Of a DNA stretch of 64,000 nt, positions 62,981-64,000 are shown piece after piece (position 1 is the first letter of the stretch; each line of letters begins with the position of its first letter). This stretch comes from Burhinus oedicnemus (Eukaryota; Chordata; Aves; Charadriiformes; Burhinidae). The stretch covers positions 226,271-290,270 of the forward strand of contig VFFE01006673.1 of the NCBI GenBank assembly GCA_008921705.1, in the 5' to 3' direction. The position numbers and the translations under genes are program-made. A model generated the notes under the pieces. The model searched no databases. It saw only the letters and a list, made by a program, of their open reading frames with translations, and was not told the DNA's origin.

Positions 62981-64000
62981 TAAGAAGAGGCGGTGGAGGA
63001 CAAACTAACAGATGGGAAGTATGTTTACTCTCTCTTGTTTTCAGATCTCATGTATCAGCATCCAGCACTGCCAGCTGAATGTGGATTCAGGAGTTGGGGG
63101 AGGATTGTTGGTCGCCTCGTCTCCCTTTACTACTGCAGAGGGAAATAATGATAGTCTTTCAAGGTATGTTCCCGAATTACACTGTTTTGCCTTGCAATGT
63201 AGTGTGAGACCACGAAACCCTTCTGTACCTAGAGAGACAGCTGGCTTTACAGAGACCCTTATCTGACCAATTCATGATAGTTAATAAAGAAGGCACTTCA
63301 AGTCTTGACACAGTGAATATTACACAGGTAAATCAGTCTTCAGAAGCTGATCGCAGACAAGCTCTTTCACAGCACACGTCTTTCATTAGCAGTACTAATT
63401 GCCTGAATGTTAGGCATCTATAGAAAGAGGTGAATAAATGGAAAACAGTGTTACAGAAACAATAACGTAGTGAAATATGTAGGAATGATAGCAGGTGGTA
63501 GAGCCATGTGACATCAGATTTGCCAAGAACAATTTGTATTCTCTCAGGTTCTGTAATATCTGCCAAATATTACCTTAACATCTCAGAATCCAGGAGAAAA
63601 AATACCTTTGTCCTTATTTTTGCACAGTATTTGCTAATATTTTCAATTGATAGTTTTAAGCACTATTCTTTTAACATCTATAGTCTCCTACTTACGTCTA
63701 CTACTGATAAGCCTAATAACAAGAAACAAAAACACACTAGGTAGTTACTTATAGGGCTTTTAAGCACAGCTGCTCGGGCAGTCACACATGTGTTGCAGTG
63801 ACTTTGTGCAACAAAAGTCAAAGGGATAGTAACCACCTTTAAGTATAAAAAAAGCAAGGTGTACTAGGTTATGTATCAGGATAATATTTTATTAACTAAT
63901 GCATAGTGAAGCGTATGAAAGAACCTAAGTGGATTTTTCTGAAGGCCTAGATTGCAGCTGCAACTATACTGAGTCGGGAGCAATGTCAGAGAGCTCTGCT

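Larger units (their letters stand above)
58551..64000. other. Upstream intergenic region
   Basis: AT-rich DNA upstream of ZNRF2 with no recognised gene. In mammals the next gene on this side is MTURN, transcribed in the same direction; none of it is seen here. Contents noted: a plus-strand open frame leaving the CpG island (ending 58831), an 18-bp inverted repeat at 59307-59324 and 59525-59542, a T24 run at 61898-61921 and a decayed CR1 3' end at about 62905-62980. ORFs at 59279-59620, 63012-63266 and 63333-63566 have no recognisable content. Confidence 0.7.

Overview
The window looks like avian genomic DNA. It holds one recognisable protein-coding gene, ZNRF2 (zinc and RING finger 2, an E3 ubiquitin ligase), on the minus strand. 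The bird assignment rests on several CR1 LINE fragments with the ATTCTATG-type 3' end, low repeat density, AT-rich introns beside a very GC-rich first exon, and a reconstructed protein very close to the tetrapod ZNRF2 family. I cannot name the species.

Layout from right to left, which is the direction of transcription: about 58.6-64 kb is upstream intergenic DNA with no recognised gene. About 56.36-58.55 kb is a CpG island with the promoter and 5' UTR. Exon 1 (57163-56689) encodes the long disordered N-terminal part. Intron 1 (56688-22962, about 33.7 kb) carries nearly all the CR1 copies. Exon 2 (22961-22866) encodes the N-terminal zinc finger. Intron 2 (22865-3469, about 19.4 kb) has one old CR1 and a 20-N assembly gap. 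Exon 3 (3468-3363) encodes the first half of the RING. Intron 3 (3362-2610) begins with a non-canonical GC splice donor. Exon 4 (2609-2552) encodes the end of the RING and the stop. The 3' UTR runs from 2551 towards the left edge; its end is not determined.

The four coding pieces (475+96+106+58 nt) join in phase to 245 codons, giving a 244-residue protein with MGAK at the N-terminus (myristoylation type), a CxxC zinc finger at residues 162-181 and a RING at residues 201-241. No other protein-coding or structural RNA gene could be supported. The other open frames in introns and flanks look like chance ORFs, CR1 reverse-transcriptase remnants or shadows of the GC-rich promoter.

Points most worth a second look are the GC-AG intron 3 with a frameshifting GT four bases further on, an 18-bp perfect inverted repeat about 2 kb upstream of the CpG island's edge at 59.3-59.5 kb, an isolated CpG-rich block deep in AT-rich intron 1 (about 41.07-41.22 kb), a 13-bp-periodic array of CCGTTG motifs in the CpG island, and upstream ORFs in the 5' leader. 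I found no convincing novel biological system.
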